The notes under the pieces were generated by a model, which was given only the letters and a program-made list of their open reading frames with translations, made no database searches and was not told the DNA's origin. From Candidatus Fibrimonadaceae bacterium (lineage in GTDB: Bacteria > Fibrobacterota > Fibrobacteria > Fibrobacterales > Fibrobacteraceae): a stretch of 38,976 nucleotides of DNA. Of this stretch, positions 7,503-16,359 are shown in pieces. The position numbers were made by a program, and so were the translations under genes. The stretch is taken from positions 1 to 38,976 of the forward strand of contig JAITFO010000007.1 of the NCBI GenBank assembly GCA_031281265.1, in the 5' to 3' direction. Numbering within the stretch: position 1 is the first letter of the stretch; every line of letters starts with the position of its first letter.

Positions 7503-9029
7503 ATGAAAAATAAACTTTATCGTTTATCACAAATTTACATTGCCGCTTTAGGGGCTGTTCTTTTTGCATGTTCAGCCGGTAGTGCTACCCCAAGTTCTTC
7601 AAGCGTTACTCCGGCAAAAGAGCTTGAAGTTCAGCGGGCTGTACAAGCTGCAAGAGTTGTGTCGCCGCAGTTGGAGGCATTTCGCTACGAGTTAGCAGAC
7701 CTAGCGGACAATCTAATTCCGGCGGTTGTGAGCATTCAAACGGAGACAACCGTCAGGGTTCAAAATTTTGGCGGTTTTTTTGGCGATGACCTCTTTGACC
7801 AATTTTTCAACTTTGGCCCTCCAAGGCAGCAGCAACAAAAACCAAAGGAAAGCGAAAGAAAGCAGCAGGGGCAAGGTTCTGGCGTTATAATCAGTTCTTC
7901 CGGGCAGATTTTAACCAACAACCACGTGGTTGAGGGAGCAGACCAGATAACTGTTGTGCTTTCCGACAAAAGAGAGTTCAAGGCAAAAATAGTTGGCACA
8001 GACAAACAAACGGATATTGCCGTTCTCCAAATTGAAGGCGAAATAAAAGGCCTGCCTGTTGCGCATCTCGGAAATTCCGATGCCTTGCGGGTTGGCGAAT
8101 GGGTAATTGCCATCGGGAATCCATTTGGGCTTTCTCAAACAGTCACAAAGGGAATTGTGTCTGCAAAGGGCGTTCACAACCGAGGCATAACCAGCTATGA
8201 GAATTTTATACAGACCGATGCAGCTATAAACCCCGGAAATTCGGGCGGCGGGTTATTCAATTTATCCGGAGAACTCATTGGTATTAACACGGCAATTTTG
8301 AGCAGGAGCGGCGGCTTTCAGGGGATAGGCTTTGCAATCCCGGTGAACTTGGCAAAAAGCATAATGGGAGATTTGCTCTCGGTTGGCAAGGTTAGCCGCG
8401 GATGGCTTGGGGTCAGCATTCAGGATGTGAGTTCAAACATCGCAAAGGCTCTGAATTTAAAACCGGCGAAAGGCGCGCTCATCAGCGAAGTTTTTGAAAA
8501 TTCTCCTGCGGATAAAGGTGGGTTAAAAGTTGGCGATGTGATTCTCACCATAAACGGGAAAGGGGTAGAAGACGCAAACGATTTGAGGAACACCGTTGCG
8601 ATGCTCCGTCCTGGAGAGAAAGCTGACTTTGAAATTTTGAGAGATGGAAAAAATATGAAATTGAAGGTGAGTATAGCTCTGAGAGATGAAAATAATCTTG
8701 CAGGGGCCGCACCTAGCTCAAAAGAAAGCGAGAAAAAGGCTGAGAGCAGCAAAAACGATTGGGGTATCAAAGTGGCAGACCTTACAAAAGCCCAGAAAAA
8801 AGAAGCCGGGCTTTCCGAGTCTTCCGCTGGAGTTCTGATTGTTTATGTAGATGAAAAATCTCCGGCTGCAAAAGCAGGTGTAAGACCCGGTGATATAATT
8901 CTGGCTGCAAACCATAGGGGACTCTCGAACGTTAAGGATTTCAATTCCATCTTTGCCGAAGGCGCAAAAACAATGCTGCTGTTGATAAGGCGCGAAGGTG
9001 GCCAGTCTTATATAGTTTTGGAAAAATAA
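7503..9029 (+). CDS. HtrA/Deg-family serine protease, lipoprotein form
   Basis: Envelope quality-control protease of 508 aa. The start at 7503 follows AAGGAGG and gives a lipoprotein signal with Cys23 (L-F-A-C), so it is probably lipid-anchored, not free in the periplasm like classical DegP. The trypsin-like domain shows the full triad: H141 (T-N-N-H-V-V), D171 (T-D-I-A-V) and S247 (G-N-S-G-G-G). Two PDZ domains follow at about 300-390 and 425-505. A Gln/Lys-rich loop of about 15 residues precedes the protease core. The promoter region has a T-run and TACTTT. ruvB follows after 20 nt. Confidence 0.92.
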   Translation: MKNKLYRLSQIYIAALGAVLFACSAGSATPSSSSVTPAKELEVQRAVQAARVVSPQLEAFRYELADLADNLIPAVVSIQTETTVRVQNFGGFFGDDLFDQFFNFGPPRQQQQKPKESERKQQGQGSGVIISSSGQILTNNHVVEGADQITVVLSDKREFKAKIVGTDKQTDIAVLQIEGEIKGLPVAHLGNSDALRVGEWVIAIGNPFGLSQTVTKGIVSAKGVHNRGITSYENFIQTDAAINPGNSGGGLFNLSGELIGINTAILSRSGGFQGIGFAIPVNLAKSIMGDLLSVGKVSRGWLGVSIQDVSSNIAKALNLKPAKGALISEVFENSPADKGGLKVGDVILTINGKGVEDANDLRNTVAMLRPGEKADFEILRDGKNMKLKVSIALRDENNLAGAAPSSKESEKKAESSKNDWGIKVADLTKAQKKEAGLSESSAGVLIVYVDEKSPAAKAGVRPGDIILAANHRGLSNVKDFNSIFAEGAKTMLLLIRREGGQSYIVLEK

Positions 9030-9049
9030 GGGATAGGTAGCGCAACAAA

Positions 9050-10087
9050 ATGCGTCCGGTATCTCCAGAAAACGAATCTGCGGAAGAAGCGGCAACGGAA
9101 CAAAACCTGCGCCCGCTTTCGCTTGCGGATTTCACCGGTCAAGAGGCGTTGAAAGAAGGCCTTTCAATAGCTATAGAGGCTGCAAAAAAAAGAAAAGATG
9201 CTCTTGACCATTGCCTTTTTTCCGGGCCGCCCGGACTGGGAAAAACAACGCTTGCCGGTATAATCGCTAAGGAGATGGGAGTTCAGATTCACATCACCAG
9301 CGGTCCCGTTTTGGAAAAGCCAAGCGATTTAGCCGGGCTTTTGACAAATTTGCAGCAAGGCGACATTTTATTTATAGACGAGATCCATCGTTTGGGGAGA
9401 GTTGTTGAAGAATATCTATATCCTGCGATGGAGGATTTTAGGCTGGACATAATGTTAGATTCCGGCCCTGGGGCTAGAAGCGTCAACTTGCCACTACGCC
9501 CCTTTACCCTTGTAGGCGCAACCACTAGGAGCGGGCTTTTGACAAGCCCTTTGAGAGATCGCTTTGGGTTATTGTTCCGCTTGGAGTTATATTCTCCGCA
9601 GGAGCTTTTAACCATTATAAATAGGTCTGCAAAAATTCTCCAAATTGAAATTGAAAACGATGCTGCTGTTCTTTTAGGGTCTCGCTGCCGTGGAACACCC
9701 CGCGTTGCAAACAGGGTTTTGCGCAGATGCAGAGATGTTGCCCAAGTTCGTGGTGGCGGCAGAATAACCGCTCAGATAGCGGAAAAAACCCTGCAAATGC
9801 TCACCATAGATTCAGACGGCTTGGACTCAATGGATAGGCGAATTTTGGAGTGCATAATAGATAACCACAACGGAGGCCCTGTTGGTTTGAGCACAATTGG
9901 GGCAACGCTTGGCGAAGAACCAGACACAATAGAAGAGGTCTATGAACCTTATCTTATACAAAAGGGATTTTTGGCACGCACTCCAAGAGGCAGAACCGTA
10001 ACCATGAACGGCTATAAAAAATGCAACCGAACCCCGCCTGCCAAAATGGATTTGCAACCGGAATTGTTTACTATATTACCCTTATGA
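9050..10087 (+). CDS. ruvB: Holliday junction branch migration helicase RuvB
   Basis: AAA+ motor that drives branch migration of Holliday junctions with RuvA. The 345-aa length is normal. Walker A is G-P-P-G-L-G-K-T-T (59-67) and Walker B is F-I-D-E-I-H-R. Sensor region [16 protein letters not shown], and the winged-helix C-terminal G-P-V-G-L-S-T-I-G and E-P-Y-L-I-Q-K-G-F segments are RuvB-specific. ruvA and ruvC are not in the window. The last codons contain the promoter and start codon of the DsbA-like gene, so the two overlap by ATGA. Confidence 0.96.
   Translation: MRPVSPENESAEEAATEQNLRPLSLADFTGQEALKEGLSIAIEAAKKRKDALDHCLFSGPPGLGKTTLAGIIAKEMGVQIHITSGPVLEKPSDLAGLLTNLQQGDILFIDEIHRLGRVVEEYLYPAMEDFRLDIMLDSGPGARSVNLPLRPFTLVGATTRSGLLTSPLRDRFGLLFRLELYSPQELLTIINRSAKILQIEIENDAAVLLGSRCRGTPRVANRVLRRCRDVAQVRGGGRITAQIAEKTLQMLTIDSDGLDSMDRRILECIIDNHNGGPVGLSTIGATLGEEPDTIEEVYEPYLIQKGFLARTPRGRTVTMNGYKKCNRTPPAKMDLQPELFTILPL
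10072..10077 (+). promoter_or_regulatory. -10 box for the DsbA-like gene, inside ruvB
   Basis: TTTACTATATT (10067-10077) ends 6 nt before ATG 10084 and lies within the final ruvB codons. It has no Shine-Dalgarno after it, so it would give a leaderless transcript independent of the ruvB mRNA. Confidence 0.5.
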
Positions 10088-10788
10088 AAAAAATACTTCT
10101 TTTATCGTCGTTGTTTGTTGCGCTGTTTTCTTGCGCTAAACCCTCTCCCCAAAGCTCTGAGGCACTAGCTGCCGAGATTGCCGAAGTCAAAAGCGTGCTG
10201 AAATACGTTATTGAAAGAGGAATGGGAGCCTCTTACGAGCAAATCAAGAGTCAGATTGAAAAAGCCGACAAAATCTGGGATTTAAAAATTAATGAAAGCC
10301 CTTCCACAGGCGACCCAAAGGCAAAAATAGTGATAGTTGAATTCACCGAATTCCAATGCCCTTATTGCAGCGCAATTGCTCCAGTGCTGGATACTCTAGT
10401 CAATGTTAAATATCCGGGTAAAATCAGGCTTGTGTACAAGAACTTCCCGCTCAGTTTCCACGCAAATGCGCCAGCGGCTGCAGCTGCGGCATTGGCAGCT
10501 CATAAGCAGGGCAAATTCTGGGAATATCGCTGGGCACTTGCTCCGCACTTCCAGAGCTTGGTGGATTCCACATTCATAGCTACTGCCGAAAAGGTTGGCT
10601 TGAATATTGAGCAATTCAAAAAAGACATGGTTTTGGATGATGAAAAGAAAGCCATAATAGCTCGCGATATGCAGCTCGGAGCAGAAGCTGGAGTTCAGGG
10701 AACGCCAAACTTCTATATTAACGGGAAAAGACAGGACAGGTTTAGCCCCTCTCTTGTTGATTCGCTTGTAAAGGAACTTTATAAATAA
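10084..10788 (+). CDS. DsbA-family thiol-disulfide lipoprotein
   Basis: Predicted thiol-disulfide oxidoreductase of 234 aa. The signal peptide ends in lipobox L-F-S-C (Cys17). A short helical or coiled segment spans about 25-70, then comes the thioredoxin-fold domain with redox motif F-Q-C-P-Y-C and, near the end, the cis-Pro loop G-V-Q-G-T-P-N-F. The CPYC active site and the inserted helical domain match the DsbA/DsbG/Com1-type DSBA family that oxidises or isomerises exported proteins. The ATG overlaps the ruvB stop (ATGA). purM begins directly after its stop codon (TAAATG), suggesting coupling. Confidence 0.88.
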   Translation: MKKILLLSSLFVALFSCAKPSPQSSEALAAEIAEVKSVLKYVIERGMGASYEQIKSQIEKADKIWDLKINESPSTGDPKAKIVIVEFTEFQCPYCSAIAPVLDTLVNVKYPGKIRLVYKNFPLSFHANAPAAAAAALAAHKQGKFWEYRWALAPHFQSLVDSTFIATAEKVGLNIEQFKKDMVLDDEKKAIIARDMQLGAEAGVQGTPNFYINGKRQDRFSPSLVDSLVKELYK

Positions 10789-11814
10789 ATGAATTACGAA
10801 GATGCCGGCGTATCGCTTAAAAGAGCGGACGCGGCTATGGTTGGCGTAAAAAAATCGGTTCGCACAACTTTCAATGCGGGAGTGCTCGGCGATATAGGCA
10901 ATTTCGGCGGGCTTTTCACGCTTGGGCATTTGGGGTTAAAAGAGCCCGTTCTTGTATCTTCGGTTGATGGGGTTGGCACAAAATTAAAAGTGCATTTTGG
11001 GCTTAAAAGCCATAACCTGCCAGGGCAGGATATTGTGAATCACTGTTGCAACGATATTTTGGTTCAAGGTGCGCGCCCTCTTTTCTTTTTGGATTATTTG
11101 GCAACTGGACGTTTGGAAAGCGGAGTTTTGGAAGCCGTTGTTGAAGGCATGGCAAAAGCGTGCCGAGAAAACGATTGCGTTTTGATAGGCGGCGAAACTG
11201 CTGAAATGCCGGGCATGTATCACGAAGGCGAATACGATATTTCAGGGACGATAGTAGGCGTTGTTGAGCGAGACGAAATTATAGATGGCAAAAAAATAAC
11301 GCCCGGAACCGTTGTTCTGGGAATGCCCTCCACAGGCTTGCACACAAATGGCTACTCGCTCGCTCGCAAGGCTTTGCTAGAGGCAGGCGGTTATAAACTG
11401 GATTCAAAGGAAAACGGAATAACTGGCACTATAGGCGAAGCATTGGCGGTTCCCCATCGCAGCTATTACCGCTCTTTGGTAGATTTGGTTCATGCAAAAA
11501 AATTGCAGGGCTTGGTACATATAACAGGTTCTGGCTTTCAGGGTAATATCCCGCGTATTTTGCCTAAAGGTGTTTCTGTTCAGATAAACCGCAGTGCGTG
11601 GAAAGTACCTGAGATTTTCAATCTTATTCAAAAATGCGGAAACGTTGAACCGGACGAAATGTACAGCACTTTCAATATGGGAATTGGGATGCTGATATTC
11701 GCTGCCCAAAACGATGTCACTGAAATTCGCAAGCATTTAGAGAGCAAAGGCGAAACCGTCTTTGAATGTGGAAAGGTCGTAGAAGGGGATAATACGGTTA
11801 TTTTTGGCGGTTGA
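10789..11814 (+). CDS. purM: Phosphoribosylformylglycinamidine cyclo-ligase
   Basis: AIR synthetase: ATP-dependent ring closure of FGAM to AIR, the fifth step of purine synthesis, in the cytoplasm. The 341-aa length is usual. Characteristic segments are S-S-V-D-G-V-G-T-K-L, G-Q-D-I-V-N-H-C-C-N-D, G-G-E-T-A-E-M-P-G-M-Y, G-M-P-S-T-G-L-H-T-N-G and H-I-T-G-S-G-F-Q-G-N-I-P-R. The start codon directly follows the stop of the DsbA-like gene. Its 3' end overlaps the convergent acetyltransferase gene by 17 nt. No other pur genes are seen. Confidence 0.95.
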   Translation: MNYEDAGVSLKRADAAMVGVKKSVRTTFNAGVLGDIGNFGGLFTLGHLGLKEPVLVSSVDGVGTKLKVHFGLKSHNLPGQDIVNHCCNDILVQGARPLFFLDYLATGRLESGVLEAVVEGMAKACRENDCVLIGGETAEMPGMYHEGEYDISGTIVGVVERDEIIDGKKITPGTVVLGMPSTGLHTNGYSLARKALLEAGGYKLDSKENGITGTIGEALAVPHRSYYRSLVDLVHAKKLQGLVHITGSGFQGNIPRILPKGVSVQINRSAWKVPEIFNLIQKCGNVEPDEMYSTFNMGIGMLIFAAQNDVTEIRKHLESKGETVFECGKVVEGDNTVIFGG

Positions 11815-12187
11815 GTTCCATTACAATTGCTGCTTCCTCGTTTGCATAATATTTTTTTCTCTCCGAGATTTTTTTGAACCCCATTTTTTTATAGAGGGAA
11901 ATAGCTGCTATGTTGCTCTCCCTAACCTCCAAGAAAAACTTTTCAACTCCAAGTTTGGCAAGCTCGCTGCAGCAATATTCAATTAGCGTCTTTGCAAAAC
12001 CCTTGCCCCGCTCGGCGGGTTCAACCGCTACGGACAAAAGCTCACATTCGCTGGCTGCTGCCTGCCATATAGCAAAGGCTTTTTTCTCCAAAACCCAAGA
12101 AGTGGAGTTTGGCTTCCACAGCGGCAAATTTGCCCCGCTTTGAATAGCGGCAATCCATTCTGAATCCTGTTCTGTGGCGAGTTGCAT
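11798..12187 (-). CDS. GNAT acetyltransferase, RimI-like
   Basis: Small N-acetyltransferase of 129 aa. The GNAT core is clear: L-L-S-V-A-V-E-P, acetyl-CoA loop R-G-K-G-F-A-K-T-L, then L-E-V-R-E-S-N-I-A-A-I-S-L-Y-K-K-M-G-F and a final R-K-K-Y-Y. The E-V-R-x-S-N-x-x-A-x-x-L-Y pattern is that of RimI, which acetylates ribosomal protein S18, but RimI-like proteins vary in substrate so the symbol is withheld. It starts 4 nt after the stop of the metalloprotease-FISUMP gene on the same strand and probably shares its transcript. Confidence 0.8.
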   Translation of the reverse strand: MQLATEQDSEWIAAIQSGANLPLWKPNSTSWVLEKKAFAIWQAAASECELLSVAVEPAERGKGFAKTLIEYCCSELAKLGVEKFFLEVRESNIAAISLYKKMGFKKISERKKYYANEEAAIVMELNRQK

Positions 12188-12191
12188 TTAA

Positions 12192-14621
12192 CTAATCTTT
12201 AACGCAACGAACACTGAACAAGTCGGACTTACTGTGTTTGCGGTTGCCATCTATGTCTTCCCAGCCAGCCTTGTCGCCACCGTATATGTCCAAACGGTAG
12301 GCATTGCCGCTGTCGTATTCGGAAGCACTCCACCAATCGCCGTTGTAGCCAACATTCTTGAACCCGCCTGAATAACCGTAGCCACCCGGAAGGGCAGAAA
12401 AGCCGTAATAGTCTACGCCGTTGCCATTGATGTAGCCGCTGATGTTGTTGTTATGGAAATCTTTCCATCCGCTTGTCGCTTTCAAATACTTGCCCGCCAT
12501 AGGGCTGTCGTAAGGGCTGTTTGTTCCGTTTGTGCCATCCACATAACGCATGAGCTTATCCCAGTCTGCGTTGCTAGGGATACGCCAGCCATTGGGACAT
12601 ACCCCTTGATGTTTAGCATTGACTTGGCCTGAGCAAGTGGCTGAATTGCAAGATGATGGCAGAGCCATTGCGGTTGACCAGTCATACAGCCTGCCGTAGG
12701 CGTCACAAGTTGTAGTATTTGTGTCGCTAAAAGTACCTGTAGCACCGCTAGTACCACCAATGCCGCATTTGCTACCGCTTGCGTTGTAGTTTAAATTTTC
12801 CGCCATCCAAGTTTGCGTACCCATTGTGACTGTTCTGTAAGTTTTCCCGTCTCGGGTGTCGGCAATTGGTCTAGGACATGAAGCCCCTATTCCAGTTTCC
12901 CAATAGTAAAAGAGAGCAATCATATCGGCTGCGAAATATGCCACGGTTCCATTTTCGTTGTTTGGGGTTCCACTGGGATATGCTTTCATTAAATTGTCTC
13001 TAAAACCATCCCAAGAATCCGACATGAAAAGAACCGCTTCTGCCATTGGAGCTGTAATGCCGCTGACTCTATCGCAATATTTTTTTATTCTTTGTGCATA
13101 TGTAGAATTTGTATCTTCTAAGTCTTCAAACAGACCAGTATCTATACTATCATAAAATGCCTTAGACCAGTCTTCGTAATATTTTATTGATAAATATCTT
13201 TGTATTCCTCTCGCATAAGTTTCCTTTAATATTTTTGGCGAGAAAGTAAAATAATTTCCATTACCATAATGAGATGAATGAGCTATTTCATGTACTGTAG
13301 TTCCGTATATCTCTATATGCTCTCGTCCATAAGCTAAAATCATAATATATTCTTGAAAAGAAGAAGTTTTATACCGTCCAAAAGCTTCATTCCAGTCCGT
13401 AGCATTTTTGTAATAAACATTTATTTCCAAACTATGGACAAATGGATTCTTAGTATTCAGTCTTGGCCGTTCTAATCCATATCTATTGCCATACCAATAA
13501 TTCCAAGCCGCTGTCCATACAACGCACCATATAGCTTCATTTCCTTCAAAAGTCTCAATCCAAGCACTCTTTTTGTTGCTTCTCTCAATTTCCAAGTCCC
13601 AACCCAAAACAGTGTGCCCGTCTTGCAACAAAAATTGGTGCGAGTCAAAGTTCGCCTCATAGTCCACGCTGAATGTCCATCTATCAGGGCTTTGGAAGTA
13701 ACCGTTGGCATCTGTGTGGGATTCACGCCAGTAATAAAAGTAGCCTGCGATAACCCTAACCCCAACAAGAGGCATAGCTTCTTTTAGGTAGTCATCGTAA
13801 TACTTCAAAGTTCCGCTCGGTCTCCACCTGCTTGGTAGTACATTCTTCCAGTTCCAAGGTAACAAGTTCTTCCAGCTCCAAGCAACTATATTATCTGTAT
13901 CAATGGAAATATTTTTTGCAAGAACTTTGCTTGAGTCGCTTCCTGCTTTGGTATTAAATCTTTCCGAATTTGGAAACGCTACCATTTCTAACAGAGATGG
14001 AGTTAAATCTTGATTTTGCAAATAAGCTGCTATATCTTTATTTGCTCTGTTTGCTCTCTTTGCCCTGACAAAGCGGCTATCTTTTTGGCTGTCTTCGCCA
14101 TCTTCTTCAAGCGGTTGCGTTAAAAATAATTCCTGCAAAATTTCGTAAGGCGTTGGGCCAAACTCATAGCCAACAGGCACAGCCGCAAAGTAAGGGATTA
14201 TGCTGTCTGGCAAAGTTTTATCGATGTAAACAACAGGCTTTCTGATTTCGTTGTAATCCATCGGATGTTTAAATAGCACCAAAGCTGTATCGTAAGTTTT
14301 TAATTCATGCACGCCTTGCTTGCCATAAGGCAAAAAACGAACATACAAGAAATTTGCTTCCAATTCCGGAATATCTTCTGCGTCCGGATTGTTTGCAAGA
14401 ACCAGGCTTTTAAATATTTTGTTCATATTCTCAACGGAATAAGGGTTTTGTTCTTTGGGGCTGGGGAAAACACTCGTTAAGATATTTATTTCTGTATCGT
14501 TTGAAGCCTGTTCTTCCGTTTGCGGGTATGCTTCTTGCCATGAATCTGAGCAACCGAAAAGCGCAATGCCTGCAAATGCAAGCGAAGCTAATATATATGA
14601 TGAAACTCTGGTTTTAGACAT
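12192..14621 (-). CDS. HEIAH zinc-metalloprotease-like lipoprotein fused to a FISUMP domain
   Basis: Lipoprotein of 809 aa. ATG 14621 gives a signal peptide with lipobox L-F-G-C; the frame extends 10 codons further upstream without good support. A carboxypeptidase-regulatory-like segment lies near residues 285-310 (P-L-V-G-V-R-V-I-A-G...T-D-A-N-G-Y-F). The HExxH motif H-E-I-A-H (residues 444-448) predicts a zinc metallopeptidase core; the third ligand cannot be fixed by eye, although Glu residues follow about 20-30 residues later. Residues about 587-809 are a FISUMP domain closing with VRCVKD. The fusion suggests FISUMP is a surface or binding module attached to different catalytic parts; that is inference. 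It is likely in an operon with the beta-barrel gene upstream and the acetyltransferase downstream. Confidence 0.82.
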   Translation of the reverse strand: MSKTRVSSYILASLAFAGIALFGCSDSWQEAYPQTEEQASNDTEINILTSVFPSPKEQNPYSVENMNKIFKSLVLANNPDAEDIPELEANFLYVRFLPYGKQGVHELKTYDTALVLFKHPMDYNEIRKPVVYIDKTLPDSIIPYFAAVPVGYEFGPTPYEILQELFLTQPLEEDGEDSQKDSRFVRAKRANRANKDIAAYLQNQDLTPSLLEMVAFPNSERFNTKAGSDSSKVLAKNISIDTDNIVAWSWKNLLPWNWKNVLPSRWRPSGTLKYYDDYLKEAMPLVGVRVIAGYFYYWRESHTDANGYFQSPDRWTFSVDYEANFDSHQFLLQDGHTVLGWDLEIERSNKKSAWIETFEGNEAIWCVVWTAAWNYWYGNRYGLERPRLNTKNPFVHSLEINVYYKNATDWNEAFGRYKTSSFQEYIMILAYGREHIEIYGTTVHEIAHSSHYGNGNYFTFSPKILKETYARGIQRYLSIKYYEDWSKAFYDSIDTGLFEDLEDTNSTYAQRIKKYCDRVSGITAPMAEAVLFMSDSWDGFRDNLMKAYPSGTPNNENGTVAYFAADMIALFYYWETGIGASCPRPIADTRDGKTYRTVTMGTQTWMAENLNYNASGSKCGIGGTSGATGTFSDTNTTTCDAYGRLYDWSTAMALPSSCNSATCSGQVNAKHQGVCPNGWRIPSNADWDKLMRYVDGTNGTNSPYDSPMAGKYLKATSGWKDFHNNNISGYINGNGVDYYGFSALPGGYGYSGGFKNVGYNGDWWSASEYDSGNAYRLDIYGGDKAGWEDIDGNRKHSKSDLFSVRCVKD

Positions 14622-14666
14622 AAAAAAACTGTCTCCGGCCGAATGGTACACTCAATATAGAATTTT

Positions 14667-15809
14667 TTAGAACGGAACCCCAATGCCTATGTTTAAATCG
14701 GGCAAAAATTCATCATATAACTTAGTGCGCCCAGTTTCAGTACTAATTCCCAGTATAGGTCCAAACCCAACATCAACAAATATACTTGCATAGGATAATT
14801 TCAAAGAATAACCTATATAGCCCATAATGTCTAGCCAGATAGATTTTTTTGGGATATAGATATTATAGAAAGGCGGCTCAGGTAAGGCAACGACATCACT
14901 GCATTTCTTATAGCATTTGGTATTATTATTTCTAAAATAAAATATACCCATTTGTCCTTGCAAATACAGACCTTCCCCTTTTCCGGCTAAATAATGGCGA
15001 AATCCTATGTCACTGCCTAGTCTAAATGCTTTATCGTCTTCGTCTTCGTGGCTTATGTTTAAGTAACTTGGTCTAATTATTAGCGAGTTATATAAGCTAA
15101 ACGGAAATTCAATTGTTAAATATATTGGACTTAAATCTAATAAAGCGGAAAGCATAGTAGTCGGATGTAAATAAACTGATACTCTGGTGTTATCATTTTT
15201 TGCCGATTGCTCTTGTGTGTCTGCAAGTTTGGCAACACCAAAAGGAATTCCAATGCCTATGTCAAAATCGAGATAAGGATCATCAAATGACTTAAAGCGC
15301 CCAGTTTTAGTATTAATACCAAACGCTCCTCCAAGCCCAACATCAACAAATATACTTACATAAGGATATTTCAAAGAATAACCTACATAGCCCATAGGGT
15401 TTAACCATAAGGATTTGCTAGGGAAGATATCCATGGGATTCGCCGGGGAACACTCATAATAATCATTACGTCTGTTGTAGAATATACCTATTTGCCCTTG
15501 CAAATACAAACCTTCCCCATTTCCAAATAGATAATGGCGAAATCCAATGTCGCTGCCTAACCTGAACGCATTGTAATCGTTATAGTTACCAATTAATAAA
15601 CTTGGCCTGATTATTAATGAATTAGATAAGCTAAACGGAATTTCAACCGTAGAATATATTGGGACTATATCTCTATTCCCAAAATAAAAAATATAAACTG
15701 GATGCAAATAAACCGATACTCTCGTGTTATTTTGTTCTACGGGTTCCTCTTGCGTGTTTGCATAAGAAATAAAAATTATTAATAAGGCAAAACAGATAAA
15801 TACCTTCAT
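14667..15809 (-). CDS. Outer-membrane beta-barrel-like protein with internal duplication
   Basis: Protein of 380 aa. A signal peptide of about 20 residues is followed by two homologous halves of about 180 residues. Both halves share N-T-R-V-S-V-Y-L-H-P, F-R-L-G-S-D-I-G-F-R-H-Y-L, G-E-G-L-Y-L-Q-G-Q, G-Y-x-G-Y-S-L-K and a closing I-G-I-G-x-P-F. Alternating aromatic strands and a terminal Phe suggest outer-membrane beta-strands, but the family is not recognised. ATG 15809 sits 6 nt after a TATATT box. It lies 45 nt upstream of the metalloprotease-FISUMP gene on the same strand, so the two may be co-expressed. Confidence 0.65.
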   Translation of the reverse strand: MKVFICFALLIIFISYANTQEEPVEQNNTRVSVYLHPVYIFYFGNRDIVPIYSTVEIPFSLSNSLIIRPSLLIGNYNDYNAFRLGSDIGFRHYLFGNGEGLYLQGQIGIFYNRRNDYYECSPANPMDIFPSKSLWLNPMGYVGYSLKYPYVSIFVDVGLGGAFGINTKTGRFKSFDDPYLDFDIGIGIPFGVAKLADTQEQSAKNDNTRVSVYLHPTTMLSALLDLSPIYLTIEFPFSLYNSLIIRPSYLNISHEDEDDKAFRLGSDIGFRHYLAGKGEGLYLQGQMGIFYFRNNNTKCYKKCSDVVALPEPPFYNIYIPKKSIWLDIMGYIGYSLKLSYASIFVDVGFGPILGISTETGRTKLYDEFLPDLNIGIGVPF

Positions 15810-15815
15810 ATTTAG

Positions 15816-15821
15816 AATATA
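15816..15821 (-). promoter_or_regulatory. -10 box for the beta-barrel gene, leaderless type
   Basis: On the minus strand TATATT ends 6 nt before ATG 15809 with no Shine-Dalgarno between. The position fits the recurrent start-proximal -10 pattern. Confidence 0.5.
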
Positions 15822-15869
15822 CAAATTTCTTAATTTTTCTATCTTTGAAATATAGGGAGGTTATGCCTT

Positions 15870-16355
15870 ATGAAAAAGTTAAAAACCATTTTTCTTTCTT
15901 GCGTTTTAGCCAGTATTGCAGGCTGTAGTTGCGATGATTGTACTTATTCGGAAGAAAAACTTCCTGCATACGCGAATAAAAGTGGAGAAACTGTTAAGAT
16001 AGTCGCAATTGCTGAAGGTCACTCCCCTTATGAAAAACTTATTGCCAATGGAGATACCTTGTATAATTATCCAACGGAAGAATGGAATGTTTTTTTTCTA
16101 ATTGGTTGCGAATCTGCCTATTGTGACACATTATCAAGAGTAGAACTGCATTTTCTAAACTACCCACAAAAATGTTTAATTTTTGATGGACCAATAAGAC
16201 ATGACGGTACTGATATACGTTCTTGGGAACCATATAAAAAGGGAAAGAAACTTAATAATATAACAACTTATTATATAGCATATGTTTACACCATAACCCC
16301 AGCCCACAGGGCAATGGCTAAAGAAGAGGACTGCCAAAGCTCAACAGACGAGTAG
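15870..16355 (+). CDS. Small lipoprotein, tandem paralogue 1
   Basis: Lipoprotein of 161 aa of unknown function. GGGAGG lies 10 nt before the ATG. The signal peptide ends in I-A-G-C followed by S-C-D-D. The mature part has L-P-A-Y-A-N-K-S-G-E-x-V-K-I, H-F-L-N-Y-P-Q-K-C-L-I-F-D-G and a closing P-A-H-R-A-M-A-K-E-E-D-C. The next gene is a paralogue that repeats all of these segments, with near-identical DNA at both ends. No known domain is recognised. It is divergent from the beta-barrel gene. Confidence 0.7.
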   Translation: MKKLKTIFLSCVLASIAGCSCDDCTYSEEKLPAYANKSGETVKIVAIAEGHSPYEKLIANGDTLYNYPTEEWNVFFLIGCESAYCDTLSRVELHFLNYPQKCLIFDGPIRHDGTDIRSWEPYKKGKKLNNITTYYIAYVYTITPAHRAMAKEEDCQSSTDE

Positions 16356-16359
16356 CTTT

